Of a stretch of DNA of 64,000 nt, positions 37,785-48,141 are shown piece by piece. The position numbers and the translations under genes are program-made. Below the pieces are notes generated by a model, which saw only the letters and a program-made list of their open reading frames with translations, searched no databases and had not been told where the DNA came from. Source of the stretch: Pseudomonas flexibilis (GTDB lineage: Bacteria > Pseudomonadota > Gammaproteobacteria > Pseudomonadales > Pseudomonadaceae); assembly GCF_000802425.1 (NCBI RefSeq), contig NZ_JRUD01000003.1, positions 1 to 64,000 of the forward strand. The letters are read 5' to 3'. Numbering within the stretch: the stretch's first letter is position 1; each line of letters starts with the position of its first letter.

Positions 37785-38498
37785 TTACTCGATTACCCCG
37801 GTTACCCGCACGCGGCGGCTGGGGGCGGGCGCGGCGACCGGCTCGCGTGCCTTGGCGCGTTCAGCCAGCTGCTCATCGATGCGGTTCTTCAGGGCGATCA
37901 GCAGGCCTAGCACAATGAACGCGCCTGGCGGCAGGATGGCCAGCAGGAAGCCCTGGTAATCCTCCACCAGGGTGATCTGCCAGTTGGCGGCCAGCGGGCC
38001 GAACAGCAGCTGCATATTGGCGAACACCGCGCCGGTCCCGAACAGTTCGCGCACCAGGCCGATGGCCAGCAGGACCAGGGCGAAGCCAATGCCCATCACC
38101 AGACCGTCATACGCCGCGCGAGCGACAGTGTTCTTGGCGGCGAACGCCTCGGCGCGGCCGAGGATCACGCAGTTGGTGGTGATCAGCGGAATGAAGATGC
38201 CGAGGATCTGGTACAGCTCGTAGGTGAAAGCCTGCATCAGCAGCTCGATGCAGGTGGTCAGCGCGGCGATGATCATCACGAAGGCCGGCAGGCGCACGGC
38301 GGGGGTCACCGCACCGCGGATCAGCGACACGGCGGCGTTGGAACAGGTCAGTACCAGTACGGTGGCCAGCCCCAGGCCCAGGGCGTTGACCGCCGAGTTA
38401 CTGGTGCCCAGCAACGGGCACAGGCCCAGCAACTGCACCAGCCCGGGGTTGTTCTTCCACAGGCCATTGACGGTGATGTCGCGGTAGCTGGTGCTCAT
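37785..38498 (-). CDS. rnfE: Rnf electron-transport complex subunit RnfE/RsxE
   Basis: A 237-residue inner-membrane subunit with six predicted helices. It shares with RnfA the segment [19 protein letters not shown] and [20 protein letters not shown], whose Cys pair (LGLCP and TTNC) coordinates the membrane iron-sulphur centre. It has a charged C-terminal tail ([17 protein letters not shown]) longer than in E. coli. The ATG overlaps the rnfG stop (ATGA). Confidence 0.94.
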   Translation of the reverse strand: MSTSYRDITVNGLWKNNPGLVQLLGLCPLLGTSNSAVNALGLGLATVLVLTCSNAAVSLIRGAVTPAVRLPAFVMIIAALTTCIELLMQAFTYELYQILGIFIPLITTNCVILGRAEAFAAKNTVARAAYDGLVMGIGFALVLLAIGLVRELFGTGAVFANMQLLFGPLAANWQITLVEDYQGFLLAILPPGAFIVLGLLIALKNRIDEQLAERAKAREPVAAPAPSRRVRVTGVIE

Positions 38499-39127
38499 CG
38501 GGCGGTCTCCTGCGCGAAGAGTTCATCGCGGTGGGCATCGACGTATTGCAGGGCCTGATGCACGGCCTTCACCACCGCACGCGGGGTAATGGTGGCGCCG
38601 ACGAACTGGTCGAACTGGCCGCCGTCCTTCTTCACCGCCCAGCCGCTTTCGCCGGGCTGCTGCAGGGACTTGCCGTCGAAGCCGAGAATCCAGCGGTTCT
38701 TGGCCAGCTCGATCTTGTCGCCCAGGCCGGGGGTCTCGCGGTGGCCAATGACCCGCACGCCACTCAGGCGCCCATCGGAGTGCACGCCGATCAGCAGCTG
38801 GATGGCTCCGCTGTAGCCGTCCGGCGCGGTGGCCTGCAGGATCACCGCCGCAGGCTGGCCCTCGCGGGTGGCGATCCAGGCCGTCACCGGGCGCGGTCCG
38901 AGGAGGGCGTGGCGCAGCTCGCGCTGGCTGTCGAGCAGGTCGTTGTCGTAGCTGCCGGCCGGCAGGATCTGCGCCAGCGCGTCGATCCGCGCCTGGCGCT
39001 CGGCCTGGGCGATACGCTCGGCCGTGCTCTGCTGGGTGAAGGCCACCAGGCCCACGGTGACGATGGCGAACAGGCCGAGGACCAGGCTGTTCCTGAGCAT
39101 CGAGCGACGGATTTCCAGAGTGCTCAT
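38495..39127 (-). CDS. rnfG: Rnf complex subunit RnfG/RsxG, covalent flavin protein
   Basis: A 210-residue protein with one N-terminal membrane helix (about 12-30) and a periplasmic FMN-binding domain. [19 protein letters not shown] holds the flavin-transferase target threonine in the GATIT motif. [19 protein letters not shown] is the family landmark. ATG 39127 is chosen over longer frames because the family starts near [18 protein letters not shown]. It overlaps rnfE and lies 4 bases after rnfD. Confidence 0.93.
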   Translation of the reverse strand: MSTLEIRRSMLRNSLVLGLFAIVTVGLVAFTQQSTAERIAQAERQARIDALAQILPAGSYDNDLLDSQRELRHALLGPRPVTAWIATREGQPAAVILQATAPDGYSGAIQLLIGVHSDGRLSGVRVIGHRETPGLGDKIELAKNRWILGFDGKSLQQPGESGWAVKKDGGQFDQFVGATITPRAVVKAVHQALQYVDAHRDELFAQETAR

Positions 39128-39131
39128 CGGT

Positions 39132-40160
39132 TCATTCGCCCAGCTTGAGGCCGCGCTCGGCCTTGGCATGGCCATAGGTGCGCGGACGGGTGTAGTAGTC
39201 GATGGTCGGTGCGGCCAGGTTCATCAGCAGCACGGCGAAGGCTACGCCGTCCGGGTAGCCGCCCCACGCGCGGATCACGTAGACCAGGATGCCCACGCCG
39301 ATGCCGAACAGCAGGCGGCCACGGGTACTGGTGGCGCCGGACACCGGGTCGGTGACGATGAAGAAGGCACCGAGCATGGTGGCGCCGGAGAGCAGGTGGA
39401 ACAGCGGCGAGCCGTGGCTGTCCGAGCCCGAGCCGTTCCAGAACAGCAGGCTCATCAGCAGCAGGGCGCCGAGCATGCCCACCGGCGCGTGCCAGCCGAT
39501 GACCCGCCGGCCGAGCAGGAACAGCCCGCCGGCGAGGAACGCCAGGTTGACCACTTCCGAGCCGATGCCGCCGTAATGGCCGAAGGCCGGCTGCTTCCAC
39601 AGCTCGGCAATGGTCAGGCTCTTGTTGGTCTTCAGCACATCCAGGGCGGTGGCCTGGCTCCAGCCGTCCACCAGCGGCGCCAGGCCGAAGATGTGCTGGA
39701 AGCCGTCGAGCAGGCCCACGGCGTGAGGAATCGGCCAGCTGGTCATCTGCACCGGGAAGGACACCAGCACCACTACGTAGCCGACCATCGCCGGATTGAA
39801 CGGATTCTGGCCGAGGCCGCCGTACAGCTGCTTGCCGAAGGCGATGGCGCTGAGCACGGCGATCAGGGTCAGCCACCAGGGCGAATAGGGCGGCAGCGCC
39901 AGGGCCAGCAGCACGGCGGTGACCAGGGCGCTGCCGTCGCGCAGGAAGAACTGCACCGGGCGCTGGCGCAGCTTGAGCAGCAGCGCTTCGATGCCCAGCG
40001 CCAGGGCGCTGGCCCAGAGCAGGTTGATCAGCGTGCCGGCGCCGTACAGCCAGGTCAGCACGACAAAGCCGGGCAGGGTGGCGGCCAGCACCGTCAGCAT
40101 GACGCGCTGGGTGCGGTTGGCCCCGATGGCATGGGGCGAGGTGATGCGGGGCAGGGCCAT
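39132..40160 (-). CDS. rnfD: Rnf complex subunit RnfD/RsxD
   Basis: A 342-residue membrane subunit with about ten hydrophobic segments. The FMN attachment threonine is in [11 protein letters not shown] or nearby [30 protein letters not shown] and [17 protein letters not shown] are RnfD landmarks. ATG 40160 gives the expected family start. It is separated from the upstream rnfC by 209 bases filled with repeats, whereas rnfA, B and C overlap and rnfD, G and E are packed closely. The Rnf pump couples NADH-ferredoxin electron transfer to ion movement and, in its Rsx role, to keeping SoxR reduced. Confidence 0.94.
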   Translation of the reverse strand: MALPRITSPHAIGANRTQRVMLTVLAATLPGFVVLTWLYGAGTLINLLWASALALGIEALLLKLRQRPVQFFLRDGSALVTAVLLALALPPYSPWWLTLIAVLSAIAFGKQLYGGLGQNPFNPAMVGYVVVLVSFPVQMTSWPIPHAVGLLDGFQHIFGLAPLVDGWSQATALDVLKTNKSLTIAELWKQPAFGHYGGIGSEVVNLAFLAGGLFLLGRRVIGWHAPVGMLGALLLMSLLFWNGSGSDSHGSPLFHLLSGATMLGAFFIVTDPVSGATSTRGRLLFGIGVGILVYVIRAWGGYPDGVAFAVLLMNLAAPTIDYYTRPRTYGHAKAERGLKLGE

Positions 40161-40231
40161 GGGGGCTCCGAATCCTGTACGTCTTGCCGCCGTCGGCGTG
40201 ACGGCAGCCTGTGTTTCAACTTCCAGCGGTT

Positions 40232-40360
40232 GGCGCTGTCCTGGCCGCCGGGGAGGCCTAACGGCCTCCTTTCGGTGGACAGGAAAAGCGCTGTCCACCC
40301 TACGTCAACCGTTCCGTCGCTCGTAGGGTGGAAAACTCGCGCAGCGATTTTCCACCGAAA
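40232..40360. repeat. two GTAGGGTGG-type elements between rnfC and rnfD
   Basis: One copy (about 40232-40304) ends GCGCTGTCCACCCTACG. A second, left-half copy starts GTAGGGTGGAAAACTCGCGC at 40323 and ends in TTTTCCACCG near 40358. They fill the rnfC-rnfD gap, in the middle of an otherwise tightly packed operon, and end 10 bases before the rnfC stop codon. Confidence 0.87.
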
Positions 40361-40369
40361 GCGGCCGGT

Positions 40370-42832
40370 TCACTCTGCCGTGTTCGCTGCGAGCTTGCGT
40401 TCGGCCTCGGCGAGCTTGGCGCGCGCGGCGTCCAGTGCGGCCGGTTCCGGGTTTTCCGTGCGTTCCAGCTTGCGCAGCTCGGCGCGGGCGAAGGCCAGTT
40501 CGGTCTTCAGCTGCCGGGTGGCGTCGTCGACCGGGCGCTTTTCCACCCGTACCAGATCCGGCGCCGGCTTGGCCGTGCTGTCCTCGGCCGCGTGCAGCGC
40601 CTGTTCGGCATTGGCCAGTGCCTTGCGCAGGCGGGTCAGCTCGGCCTCGTCGGCGCCGGCCTTCTCGGCCTTCTTCAGTTCGGCGCGGGCCATGGCCAGC
40701 TCGATCTTGGCCTTCTTCAGCGCTTCATCGGTTGGCTTGGCCGCCGGCACCGGCGCCGGCGCGGCAGCTTCGGCGCTGGCCAAGGCCTGGTCGGCCTCTT
40801 CCAGTTGCTGGCGCAGGCGGGCCAGTTCGGCCTGCTGATCGTCGTCCGGAGCTTCCAGTTTTTCCAGCTTGCGGATCTGCGCGCGCAGCATGGCGGCCTC
40901 GATCTTGGCCTTCTTCAGGGCTTCGTCACCGGCCGGCTTGGCGGCCGGCGCGGGTACGGCGGCTTCGGCGGCGGCCAGCAGCTTGTCGGCTTCTTCCAAT
41001 TGCTGGCGCAGATGCGCCAATTCGGCCTGCTGATCGTCGTCCGGGGCTTCCAGCTTCTCCAGCTTGCGGATCTGCGCGCGCAACATGGCGGCTTCGATCT
41101 TGGCCTTCTTCAGCGCCTCGTCGCTGGCCGGCTTGGCTGCGGCGGGCGCCGGCGTGGCTGGCTGGGCGGCGAGCGCCTGCTGGGCCTGTTCGGCGGCGGC
41201 GCGCAGGGTTTCCACCTGCTGGCGCAGCTCCTCGGTGTCGTGCTGGGCCAGCTGCTTCTCGGCCTTCTTCAGGGCCACCTGGGCCATGCTGGCCTCGATC
41301 TTCAGGCGCTTGAGGGTTTCGCCGGCTTCCACCGCCTGGGGCGTGGCCTCGACGGCGGGCGCAGCCTCCTTGGCGGCCTTGGCCAGCGCGGCCTTCTCGG
41401 CCCGCGCCTTGCGTTCGGCTTCCTTCTGTTCCTCGGCGCGGCGCAGGCGTTCCTGGCGCTGCTCGAAGCGCTGGCGCGAGTGCTCGGCCTTCTGCTGCTT
41501 CTGTTCCAGCTCGCGGATCTCGCCCTTGGCGGCGCGGAAATACTGCACCAGCGGAATGTTCGACGGGCACACGTAGGCGCAGGCGCCGCATTCGATGCAG
41601 TCGAACAGGTGCTGGGCGCGTAGCTGTTCGTGGTCCTGGCCCAGGGCGAAGAAATGCAGCTGCTGCGGCAGCAGGCTGGCCGGGCAGGCCTCGGCGCACT
41701 CGCCGCAGCGGATGCACGGCAGTGCCGGCGGGGGCGGCGGCAACTCCTTTGCGGTGGCGGCCAGCAGGCAGTTGGTGGTCTTGATCAGCGGAACGTCCAG
41801 CGACGGCAGGCTGAAACCCATCATCGGCCCGCCCATGATCAGGCGATCCAGGCTGTTCGACTGGAGGCCGGCAAAGGCCAGCAGTTCGTTCACCGGCGTG
41901 CCGATCAGCGCCTCGACGTTCATCGGCCGCGCCAGCGCCTCGCCGGTCAGCGTGGTGATGCGCGAGATCAGCGGCTTGCCGAGCACCACGGCGTCATGGA
42001 TGGCCACGCAGGTGCCGACGTTCTGGCAGAGCATGCCGATGTCGGCCGGCAGCCCGCCGCTGGGCACTTCGCGGCCGGTGAGAATCTGGATCAGCTGCTT
42101 CTCGCCACCGGAGGGGTACTTGGTGGGGAACACCTTGAGCACATAGGGGCGCTCGCCGAGCGCCGCGCGCACGGCGGCGATGGCCTCGGGCTTGTTGTCC
42201 TCGATGCCGATCAGCACGCTTTCCGGCTGGATCAGGTGCGCGAGGATGTCGATGCCGCTGACCAGCTTGGCGGCCTTCTCGCGCATCAGCACATCGTCGG
42301 CGGTGATGTAGGGTTCGCACTCGGTGCCATTGATGATCAGCGTGCTGACCTTGTCCAGCGGCCGCGCGGCCAGCTTGGCGGCGGTGGGGAAGCCGGCGCC
42401 GCCCAGGCCGTTGATGCCGGCCTCGCGGATCAGCGCCAGCAGATCGGCGGGCGCCAGGCTGCGGAAATCGGCGACCGGCTGCAGCTCGCACCATTCATCC
42501 TGGCCGTCGCTGTCGATGACGATGGCCGGTGCGGCCATGCCGGAGACATGCGGATAGGGCTGCGGACCGATGAAGCTGACCATGCCGGAGGTCGGCGCAT
42601 GCAGCGGCACGCTGACCGTGCCCTGGGCCTCGGCGATCTTCTGGCCCTTGCGCACGCGCTCGCCGACGGCCACGCAGGGTTCGGCCGGCGCGCCGAGATG
42701 CTGGCTCAGCGGCAGGATCAGCCGGGCCGGCAGCGGCGCGGTCTGGATCGGCGCGCGGTTGGACAGCTCCTTGCGCTCCGGCGGATGAATGCCGCCGGGG
42801 ATGTCCCAAACAGTGGTGTGCATCGCGGTCAT
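40370..42832 (-). CDS. rnfC: Rnf complex subunit RnfC/RsxC with long repetitive C-terminal tail
   Basis: An 820-residue peripheral subunit that binds NADH and FMN and passes electrons to RnfB. The core (about 1-440) holds the NADH-binding Gly-rich loop [23 protein letters not shown], and two [4Fe-4S] sites: C373-C376-C379-C383 and C412-C415-C418-C422. After residue 440 comes a charged coiled-coil region, then five related Ala/Lys/Glu-rich units of about 60 residues (about 505-566, 567-631, 632-698, 699-754 and 755-820). The second and third are nearly identical in protein and DNA. Such tails occur in other gammaproteobacterial RnfC proteins but vary in copy number. The start overlaps the rnfB stop (ATGA). 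Confidence 0.95.
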   Translation of the reverse strand: MTAMHTTVWDIPGGIHPPERKELSNRAPIQTAPLPARLILPLSQHLGAPAEPCVAVGERVRKGQKIAEAQGTVSVPLHAPTSGMVSFIGPQPYPHVSGMAAPAIVIDSDGQDEWCELQPVADFRSLAPADLLALIREAGINGLGGAGFPTAAKLAARPLDKVSTLIINGTECEPYITADDVLMREKAAKLVSGIDILAHLIQPESVLIGIEDNKPEAIAAVRAALGERPYVLKVFPTKYPSGGEKQLIQILTGREVPSGGLPADIGMLCQNVGTCVAIHDAVVLGKPLISRITTLTGEALARPMNVEALIGTPVNELLAFAGLQSNSLDRLIMGGPMMGFSLPSLDVPLIKTTNCLLAATAKELPPPPPALPCIRCGECAEACPASLLPQQLHFFALGQDHEQLRAQHLFDCIECGACAYVCPSNIPLVQYFRAAKGEIRELEQKQQKAEHSRQRFEQRQERLRRAEEQKEAERKARAEKAALAKAAKEAAPAVEATPQAVEAGETLKRLKIEASMAQVALKKAEKQLAQHDTEELRQQVETLRAAAEQAQQALAAQPATPAPAAAKPASDEALKKAKIEAAMLRAQIRKLEKLEAPDDDQQAELAHLRQQLEEADKLLAAAEAAVPAPAAKPAGDEALKKAKIEAAMLRAQIRKLEKLEAPDDDQQAELARLRQQLEEADQALASAEAAAPAPVPAAKPTDEALKKAKIELAMARAELKKAEKAGADEAELTRLRKALANAEQALHAAEDSTAKPAPDLVRVEKRPVDDATRQLKTELAFARAELRKLERTENPEPAALDAARAKLAEAERKLAANTAE
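40739..41134. repeat. tandem 195-201 bp repeat inside rnfC
   Basis: Units 41134-40940 and 40939-40739 encode residues 567-631 and 632-698. Each begins KPA[SG][16 protein letters not shown] and continues through [16 protein letters not shown]. They are nearly identical at DNA level, with differences mostly at third positions, implying recent in-frame duplication or ongoing homogenisation. Collapse or expansion in assembly is possible. Confidence 0.88.
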
Positions 42833-43404
42833 GCGGCCTGCTCCCGGTCGGTGGCGATCAGCTGGCCCGGCGCCAGCGGCAGCGTCCAGCTCCAGCTCTG
42901 CAGGCTCTTGCCCACTTCAAGCATGTCGATGCAATCCACCGGGCAGGGCTCCACACACAGGTCGCAGCCGGTGCATTCGCTGGCGATCACCGTGTGCATC
43001 TGCCGCGCGGCGCCGACGATGGCGTCCACCGGGCAGGCCTGGATGCACTTGGTGCAGCCGATGCATTCGGCCTCGCGAATGAAGGCGACCATCTGCGGTT
43101 TCTCGCCACCCTCGGCGTCCAGCGGCTCGGGCTCCATGTCCAGAAGGTCGGCCAGGGCCTGGATGGTGGCTTCGCCACCGGGCGGGCACTTGTTGATCTT
43201 GTCGCCGTTGGCGATGGCCTCGGCGTAGGGTTTGCAGCCCGGATAGCCGCACTGGCCGCACTGGGTCTGCGGCAGCAGGGCGTTGATCTGTTCGGCGATG
43301 GGGTCGCCCTCGACCTTGAAGCGAATCGCCGCGTAGCCCAGCAGGGCTCCGCAGGCCAGGCAGAGGATCAGCAGCGCGACGACGGCAATCAGCACCAGAC
43401 TCAT
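42829..43404 (-). CDS. rnfB: Rnf complex subunit RnfB/RsxB
   Basis: A 191-residue iron-sulphur protein. An N-terminal membrane helix (about 5-25) is followed by the Fe4S domain with [16 protein letters not shown]. Two ferredoxin clusters follow: [16 protein letters not shown] and [16 protein letters not shown]. It relays electrons from RnfC to the membrane subunits. Start and stop each overlap neighbours (rnfA stop, rnfC start). Confidence 0.95.
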   Translation of the reverse strand: MSLVLIAVVALLILCLACGALLGYAAIRFKVEGDPIAEQINALLPQTQCGQCGYPGCKPYAEAIANGDKINKCPPGGEATIQALADLLDMEPEPLDAEGGEKPQMVAFIREAECIGCTKCIQACPVDAIVGAARQMHTVIASECTGCDLCVEPCPVDCIDMLEVGKSLQSWSWTLPLAPGQLIATDREQAA

Positions 43405-43985
43405 AGCTTGATCAACCCGGCAAAGCCCATGAACGCCAGCGACATCAGGCCGGCGGTGATCATGCCGATGGCCGGGCCCTGGAAGGCCTTGGGCACATCG
43501 GCAATGGCGATGCGCTCACGCATGGCGGCGAACAGCACCAGCACCAGCGAGAAGCCCAGGCCGGCGGCGAAGCCGTTCAGCGTGGCGGTAATGAAGGTGA
43601 ACTCGCTGCGGTTGGCGTTGAGCAGCGCCACGCCGAGCACGATGCAGTTGGTGGTGATCAGCGGCAGGAAGATGCCCAGCACGCGATAGAGCAGCGGACT
43701 GGTCTTGTTCACCACCATCTCGGTGAACTGCACCACCACGGCGATCACCAGGATAAAGCTGATGGTGCGCAGGAATTCCAGGCCCAGCGGTTCGAGCAGG
43801 TATTCCTGCACGAGATAGGCGCACATGGCGGTCAGGGTCAGCACGAAGGTGGTGGCCAGCGACAGGCCGATGGCCGTTTCCACCTTCTTGGAGACGCCCA
43901 TGAACGGGCACAGGCCGAGGAACTGCACCAGGACGAAATTGTTGACCAGGATGGCGCTAACCATGATCAGGGCGAGTTCGGTCAT
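43401..43985 (-). CDS. rnfA: Rnf complex subunit RnfA/RsxA
   Basis: A 194-residue six-helix membrane protein, first gene of the rnf operon. [21 protein letters not shown] and [20 protein letters not shown] are the duplicated LCP/TTNC cysteine motifs also seen in RnfE. The length equals that of E. coli RsxA. The promoter should lie in 43986-44087, but no confident -10/-35 pair could be assigned. Confidence 0.95.
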   Translation of the reverse strand: MTELALIMVSAILVNNFVLVQFLGLCPFMGVSKKVETAIGLSLATTFVLTLTAMCAYLVQEYLLEPLGLEFLRTISFILVIAVVVQFTEMVVNKTSPLLYRVLGIFLPLITTNCIVLGVALLNANRSEFTFITATLNGFAAGLGFSLVLVLFAAMRERIAIADVPKAFQGPAIGMITAGLMSLAFMGFAGLIKL

Positions 43986-44087
43986 TGCAGGGGCATCGCT
44001 CTGGGTGGGCCGTTGAAGAGGGCCGGTATTATCCGGGAGGGGGACAGGGCATACAAGGCGCGACAGGCAGCCGCAGGCTGACGGGCA

Positions 44088-45206
44088 TCAATGGGCGGCC
44101 AGGCCGCCCGGCCAGTACGGCTGTCCACTGGCGCGCAGCGCATGGGCCGGGGTGGTGCGCGCGGCACGCTGGCGCCACAGCGGTTCCAGCTGGCCGGCCG
44201 CCGCCTCGAGTCCGGCCTGTTGCAGCGCGGCCTCACTGGCGCGCAGCACGCGCTGTGCGCCATGGGCGATCTGCGCCTCGTCGAAGGCGTCCAGGGCAGC
44301 CAGGCGGTAGAGGTCCACATCGGGCTCCTCGCTGCGCCCCGGCAGGCTGTCGTCCAGGCACAGGCCGGTCAGCAGCTGGCACAGGGCGGCTAGCAGCGCC
44401 ACGCCGGGCGCGGCGTCGAAGGCCTTGAACTCGATGCGCCCGACTTCACCGGGCAAGCGCGCCGGACGCATCAGCGGCGAGGCCTGTAGCGCCGCGTGGT
44501 TATCCGCCTCGACATACACCCGCACCGCCGGTCTGCAGCCGCAGCGCATCCAGGTGCGCCGCGACCAGCCGGTCCAAGGCTGGCCGGCGTACCAGGGCGA
44601 ATCGAAGCTGAACGGCACGATGAACGGCGCGTAGAAGTTCAGCTTGCGCGCGGCGTCCAGGTCGCGTCGCCAGTCCCGCTCGGCGAAGGACAGGTTGAGG
44701 TCCGGGCCGAAGGTCAGGGTGGCGATGTCGTTGCCGGCGAAGTCCCGATCGGCCGCCCGCGTGCGCTGTTCGTAGGTGTTCAGCGGTGGGTCGAAGACGT
44801 AGCGTTCGTGCAGCGGGTTGAGTGCCGCGATGCCCAGTGCCAGGTGATGGGTGGCCAGGGTAGCGGCCAGTTGCCGTTCGATCTCCAGCAGCAGGTCCAG
44901 CGCCTCGGCGACGCTGTTGCGCGGCGGCGTGCGAATCTCCACGCCCTTGACCGCCAGGCCGGCGAAGCGACCGTCCGGGTGGGCACGCTCGTCACCTTCC
45001 AGGTACCAGTAGCCGCTGCGAATACCCTGGTCTCCGGTGGCCAGGGTGGGATCGTCGAGCCCTGGCTTGGCGGCCAGCATCCGGCTGAGGGCGGAGAAGT
45101 CCAGGTTGGTGAAATCGCGGATGCGTCCGGCGTGTGGGCCCGAGGCATCGATCAGCAGGTATTCGAATTCGATGCCGTAGCGCATCGCGGAGCCTGAACG
45201 AACCAT
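44088..45206 (-). CDS. glutamate-cysteine ligase (GCS2)-like protein
   Basis: A 372-residue cytoplasmic protein with the carboxylate-amine ligase pattern: MRYGIEFEYLLID (Glu residues binding metal/ATP), VKGVEIRTPPRNSVAEAL, FAGNDIATLTFGPDLNLSFA and VGRIEFKAFDAAPGVA. It resembles GCS2-like proteins whose substrates are mostly unknown, not the main GshA. ATG 45206 is favoured by AGGA about 10 bases upstream; ATG 45185 is an alternative that starts right at MRYG. It lies between rnfA and a divergent orphan gene. Confidence 0.72.
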   Translation of the reverse strand: MVRSGSAMRYGIEFEYLLIDASGPHAGRIRDFTNLDFSALSRMLAAKPGLDDPTLATGDQGIRSGYWYLEGDERAHPDGRFAGLAVKGVEIRTPPRNSVAEALDLLLEIERQLAATLATHHLALGIAALNPLHERYVFDPPLNTYEQRTRAADRDFAGNDIATLTFGPDLNLSFAERDWRRDLDAARKLNFYAPFIVPFSFDSPWYAGQPWTGWSRRTWMRCGCRPAVRVYVEADNHAALQASPLMRPARLPGEVGRIEFKAFDAAPGVALLAALCQLLTGLCLDDSLPGRSEEPDVDLYRLAALDAFDEAQIAHGAQRVLRASEAALQQAGLEAAAGQLEPLWRQRAARTTPAHALRASGQPYWPGGLAAH

Positions 45207-45375
45207 GATGTTGCGTCCTGCCGCCAGTGTCCTGACCAGTGTAGGCCGGCGGCTGGATGAATCCTTTGCATGCAAATTAGTCGCTGACTTAAAGAAAGCT
45301 CGCTAACAATCATTAGACTTTGGTCGTAGAATGCGCCGCGTCAGAACACCACACCCCCGAGGCTCTTTGCTCTTT

Positions 45376-45693
45376 ATGAACACCCAGGAACTGCAACGCC
45401 TGCTCGATGATTTGGATGCCACCCACACCGCCAGCGACAGCCTGAGCCGTCTGGTCGTCAGCCGTCTGGCCAAGCAGGGCGTCCCCTACAAAGCGATGCT
45501 GGGCAAGCTGGAGGTGGGTGGTCGCGTGGTGTCGCCGCATTTCTGGGTGGAGAGCAATGGCTGCGTGATCGACTACCGCGGCGGCAAGGACAAGCGCGGC
45601 GTATTCGCCAAGACCGAAGCGCCGGCCTACCAGGGCACCGAGATCGTCCTCGATCCGCTGCCCGACTACATGTTCGAGCAGATGGCCCGCTGA
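45376..45693 (+). CDS. 105-residue protein of unknown family
   Basis: I do not recognise this protein. The N-terminal 50 residues are helical and polar (NTQELQRLLDDLDATH, DSLSRLVVSRLAKQG). The C-terminal half looks like an antiparallel sheet with VVSPHFWVESNGCVIDYRGG, then GTEIVLDPLPDYMF. The H-F-W-V-E...V-I-D spacing recalls the His/Asp half of papain- or transglutaminase-like folds, but the candidate nucleophile is absent (the only Cys lies between them). No clear Shine-Dalgarno precedes ATG 45376. A strong terminator follows, supporting a real transcription unit. Confidence 0.62.
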   Translation: MNTQELQRLLDDLDATHTASDSLSRLVVSRLAKQGVPYKAMLGKLEVGGRVVSPHFWVESNGCVIDYRGGKDKRGVFAKTEAPAYQGTEIVLDPLPDYMFEQMAR

Positions 45694-45714
45694 CGGCGAC
45701 CAGGCTGAGAAATT

Positions 45715-45748
45715 AAAAAAACGGAACCCGAGGGTTCCGTTTTTTTTA
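45715..45748. terminator. intrinsic terminator after the 105-aa gene
   Basis: ACGGAACC (45721-45728) pairs with GGTTCCGT (45733-45740) around CGAG, flanked by an A6 run and a T8 run. The flanking runs make it usable from both directions, although metG on the other side is separated by a repeat. Confidence 0.92.
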
Positions 45749-45772
45749 TTGTGGTTCGGTGCCGCGCCGATC

Positions 45773-45862
45773 GTAGGGTGGAAAACTCGCGCAGCGATTT
45801 TCCACCACAGCCACGCCTGCGTATGCCCGGTAGACAAGGCTTCGCCGTTGTCTACCCTACGG
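45773..45862. repeat. GTAGGGTGG...TACCCTACG element
   Basis: The left half GTAGGGTGGAAAACTCGCGC then AGCGATTTTCCACC is the same as the copies at 36606 and 40323. The right half reads GTAGACAAGGCTTCGCC then GTTGTCTACCCTACGG. It ends 14 bases before the metG stop codon. Confidence 0.88.
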
Positions 45863-45875
45863 CACCAACCCCGCC

Positions 45876-47909
45876 TTACTTCACCCGCTGGCCCGGCTTG
45901 GCGCCGGCGTCGGGGCTGAGCAGGAAGATTTCGCTACCGCCGGGGCCGGCGGCCAGCACCATGCCTTCGGAGACGCCGAACTTCATCTTGCGCGGCGCCA
46001 GGTTGGCCACGTACAGGGTCAGGCGGCCTTCCAGCTGGCTCGGATCCGGGTAGGCGCTCTTGATGCCGGAGAACACATTGCGCTTGGCGTCGCCGATGTC
46101 CAGGGTCAGGCGCAGCAGCTTGTCGGCGCCTTCCACGAACTCGCACTTCTCGATCAGCGCGATACGCAGGTCGACGGCCGCGAAGGCGTCGAAGTTGATC
46201 TCAGCGGCCAGCGGGTCCTTTGCCAGCTCGCCATTGCCGGCCGGCGCGTTCGTGGCCGCCAGGTCTTCCTTGGAGGCTTCGATCATGGCCTCGACCTTGG
46301 CCGGTTCGATACGGGTCATCAGCGGAGTGAAGGCATTCAGCTGATGGTTGGCCAGCGGCTGCGCCAGGTTCGCCCAGGTCAGCGGCGGCACATTGAGGAA
46401 CTGCTCGGCGTCGGCGGCCAGCTTCGGCAGCACCGGCTTGAGCAGGATGACCAGCTGGCGGAACAGTTCGACGCCCAGGGCGCAGATTTCCTGCACTTCC
46501 TGCTGCTTGCCTTCCTGCTTGTTCAGCGCCCACGGCGCCTTCTCGGCGATCCAGGCGTTGGCCAGATCCGCCAGGTGCATGATTTCGCGCATGGCGCGGG
46601 CGAAGTCACGCTTCTCGTAGGCGTCGGCGATGCTCGGCAGCGCGTCGCGGAAGCTGGCGCGCAGCTGGGGCTCGATGTCGGTGGCCACCAGCACGCCGGC
46701 GTTGCCCTTATGGATGAAGCCGGCGCAGCGGCTGGCGATGTTGACCACCTTGCCGACCAGGTCGGAGTTGACCTTCTGCACGAAGTCCTCAAGGTTCAGG
46801 TCCAGGTCGTCCACGCCGCGGCCCAGCTTGGAAGCGTAGTAGTAGCGCAGGTATTCCGGGTTCAGGTGATCCAGGTAGGTGCGCGCCTTGACGAAGGTGC
46901 CACGCGACTTGGACATCTTCTGGCCGTTGACGGTCAGGTAGCCGTGCACGTTCAGCGCGGTCGGCTTGCGGTAACCGGCGCCTTCCAGCATCGCCGGCCA
47001 GAACAGCGCGTGGAAGTTGATGATGTCCTTGCCGATGAAGTGGTAGACCTCGGCGCTGGAGTCCGGCTTCCAGTACTCGTCGAAGTCCAGCTCCGGGCGG
47101 CGGGCACAGAGGTTCTTGAAGCTGGCCATGTAGCCGACTGGCGCATCCAGCCAGACATAGAAGTACTTGCCCGGCTCGTCCGGGATCTCGAAGCCGAAGT
47201 AGGGCGCGTCGCGGGAAATGTCCCACTCCTGCAGGCCGCCATCCAGCCATTCGGCGATCTTGTTGGCCACGGAGTCTTGCAACGCGCCGCTGCGGGTCCA
47301 CTCCTTGAGCATCGCCTCGAAGTCCGGCAGCTTGAAGAAGAAGTGCTTGGACTCCTTGAGCACCGGCGTGGCGCCGGAAATGGCCGAGCGCGGATTCTTC
47401 AGCTCGGTCGGCTCGTAGGTGGCGCCGCACTTCTCGCAATTGTCGCCGTACTGGTCCTCGGCCGCGCATTTGGGGCAGGTGCCCTTGATGAAGCGGTCGG
47501 CCAGGAACATGCCTTTCTCGGGATCGAAGTACTGGGTCACCGAGCGGGTGGCGATGTGGCCCTTGTCGCGCAGCGCCAGGTAGATGGCGCTGGACAGCTC
47601 GCGGTTCTCTTCGCTGTGCGTGGAATGGAAATTGTCGAAGTTCACGCCGAAGTCAGCGAAGTCGGCCATGTGTTCGGCCTGCACGTTGGCGATCAACTGT
47701 TCGGGGGTGATGCCTTCCTTTTCGGCGCGCAGCATGATGGCCGAGCCGTGGGCATCGTCGGCGCACACATAGGTGCAGGTGTTGCCGCGCAGCTTCTGGA
47801 AGCGCACCCACATGTCGGTCTGGATGTATTCCAGCATGTGGCCGAGGTGGATCGAGCCGTTGGCGTAGGGCAGGGCGCTGGTGACGAGAATCTTGCGGGC
47901 TTCGGACAT
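45876..47909 (-). CDS. metG: methionyl-tRNA synthetase
   Basis: A 677-residue class I synthetase of the dimeric, zinc-binding type. The HIGH motif is HLGH (21-24), and KMSKS is at 331-335. The zinc knuckle reads [17 protein letters not shown]. The C-terminal extension (about 575-677) is the tRNA-binding/dimerisation EMAP domain ([20 protein letters not shown] and [15 protein letters not shown]). ATG 47909 is selected by homology ([18 protein letters not shown]). Upstream frame sequence includes a repeat. It is divergent from apbC, as in P. aeruginosa. Confidence 0.97.
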   Translation of the reverse strand: MSEARKILVTSALPYANGSIHLGHMLEYIQTDMWVRFQKLRGNTCTYVCADDAHGSAIMLRAEKEGITPEQLIANVQAEHMADFADFGVNFDNFHSTHSEENRELSSAIYLALRDKGHIATRSVTQYFDPEKGMFLADRFIKGTCPKCAAEDQYGDNCEKCGATYEPTELKNPRSAISGATPVLKESKHFFFKLPDFEAMLKEWTRSGALQDSVANKIAEWLDGGLQEWDISRDAPYFGFEIPDEPGKYFYVWLDAPVGYMASFKNLCARRPELDFDEYWKPDSSAEVYHFIGKDIINFHALFWPAMLEGAGYRKPTALNVHGYLTVNGQKMSKSRGTFVKARTYLDHLNPEYLRYYYASKLGRGVDDLDLNLEDFVQKVNSDLVGKVVNIASRCAGFIHKGNAGVLVATDIEPQLRASFRDALPSIADAYEKRDFARAMREIMHLADLANAWIAEKAPWALNKQEGKQQEVQEICALGVELFRQLVILLKPVLPKLAADAEQFLNVPPLTWANLAQPLANHQLNAFTPLMTRIEPAKVEAMIEASKEDLAATNAPAGNGELAKDPLAAEINFDAFAAVDLRIALIEKCEFVEGADKLLRLTLDIGDAKRNVFSGIKSAYPDPSQLEGRLTLYVANLAPRKMKFGVSEGMVLAAGPGGSEIFLLSPDAGAKPGQRVK

Positions 47910-47984
47910 GGCGGTTGGGCTGCACGCTGATGGAACAAGCCGGCAACTATAAGGGAAGGGGCGCGCCGGAAGCCACCAGCCGCA

Positions 47985-48067
47985 GGGGGGAAAACGCGCG
48001 CAGCGATTTTCCACGCGGCATACCCGCGCATACCCGGTAGACAGGCTGCGCCGTTGTCTACCGTACG
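47985..48067. repeat. degenerate GTAGGGTGG-family element between metG and apbC
   Basis: The sequence AGGGGGGAAAACGCGCGCAG then CGATTTTCCACG matches the usual left half with changes. The right half TAGACAGGCTGCGCC then GTTGTCTACCGTACGG is a decayed right end. It lies in the metG/apbC divergent interval (47910-48141). Confidence 0.8.
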
Positions 48068-48141
48068 GCCTGCTCCAGCCTGAGGCGTGTCGCTGCTGCT
48101 ATCATGCCCGCCTGTCCCGCCGGTCCGAATCTGGAGCCCCC

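Noticed and set aside
40739-41134. RnfC repeat as a mobile insertion
   Set aside because: Both copies are in frame, continue the same protein pattern as more diverged neighbouring units, and lack terminal inverted repeats. Internal duplication is simpler.
39024-43228. Long plus-strand frames opposite the rnf genes
   Set aside because: They are caused by GC-rich third positions and by the RnfC repeats read backwards. The rnf genes on the minus strand are certain.
46344-47930. Frame of over 520 codons opposite metG
   Set aside because: metG is identified by its HIGH, KMSKS and zinc motifs; the opposite frame has no similarity and biased composition.
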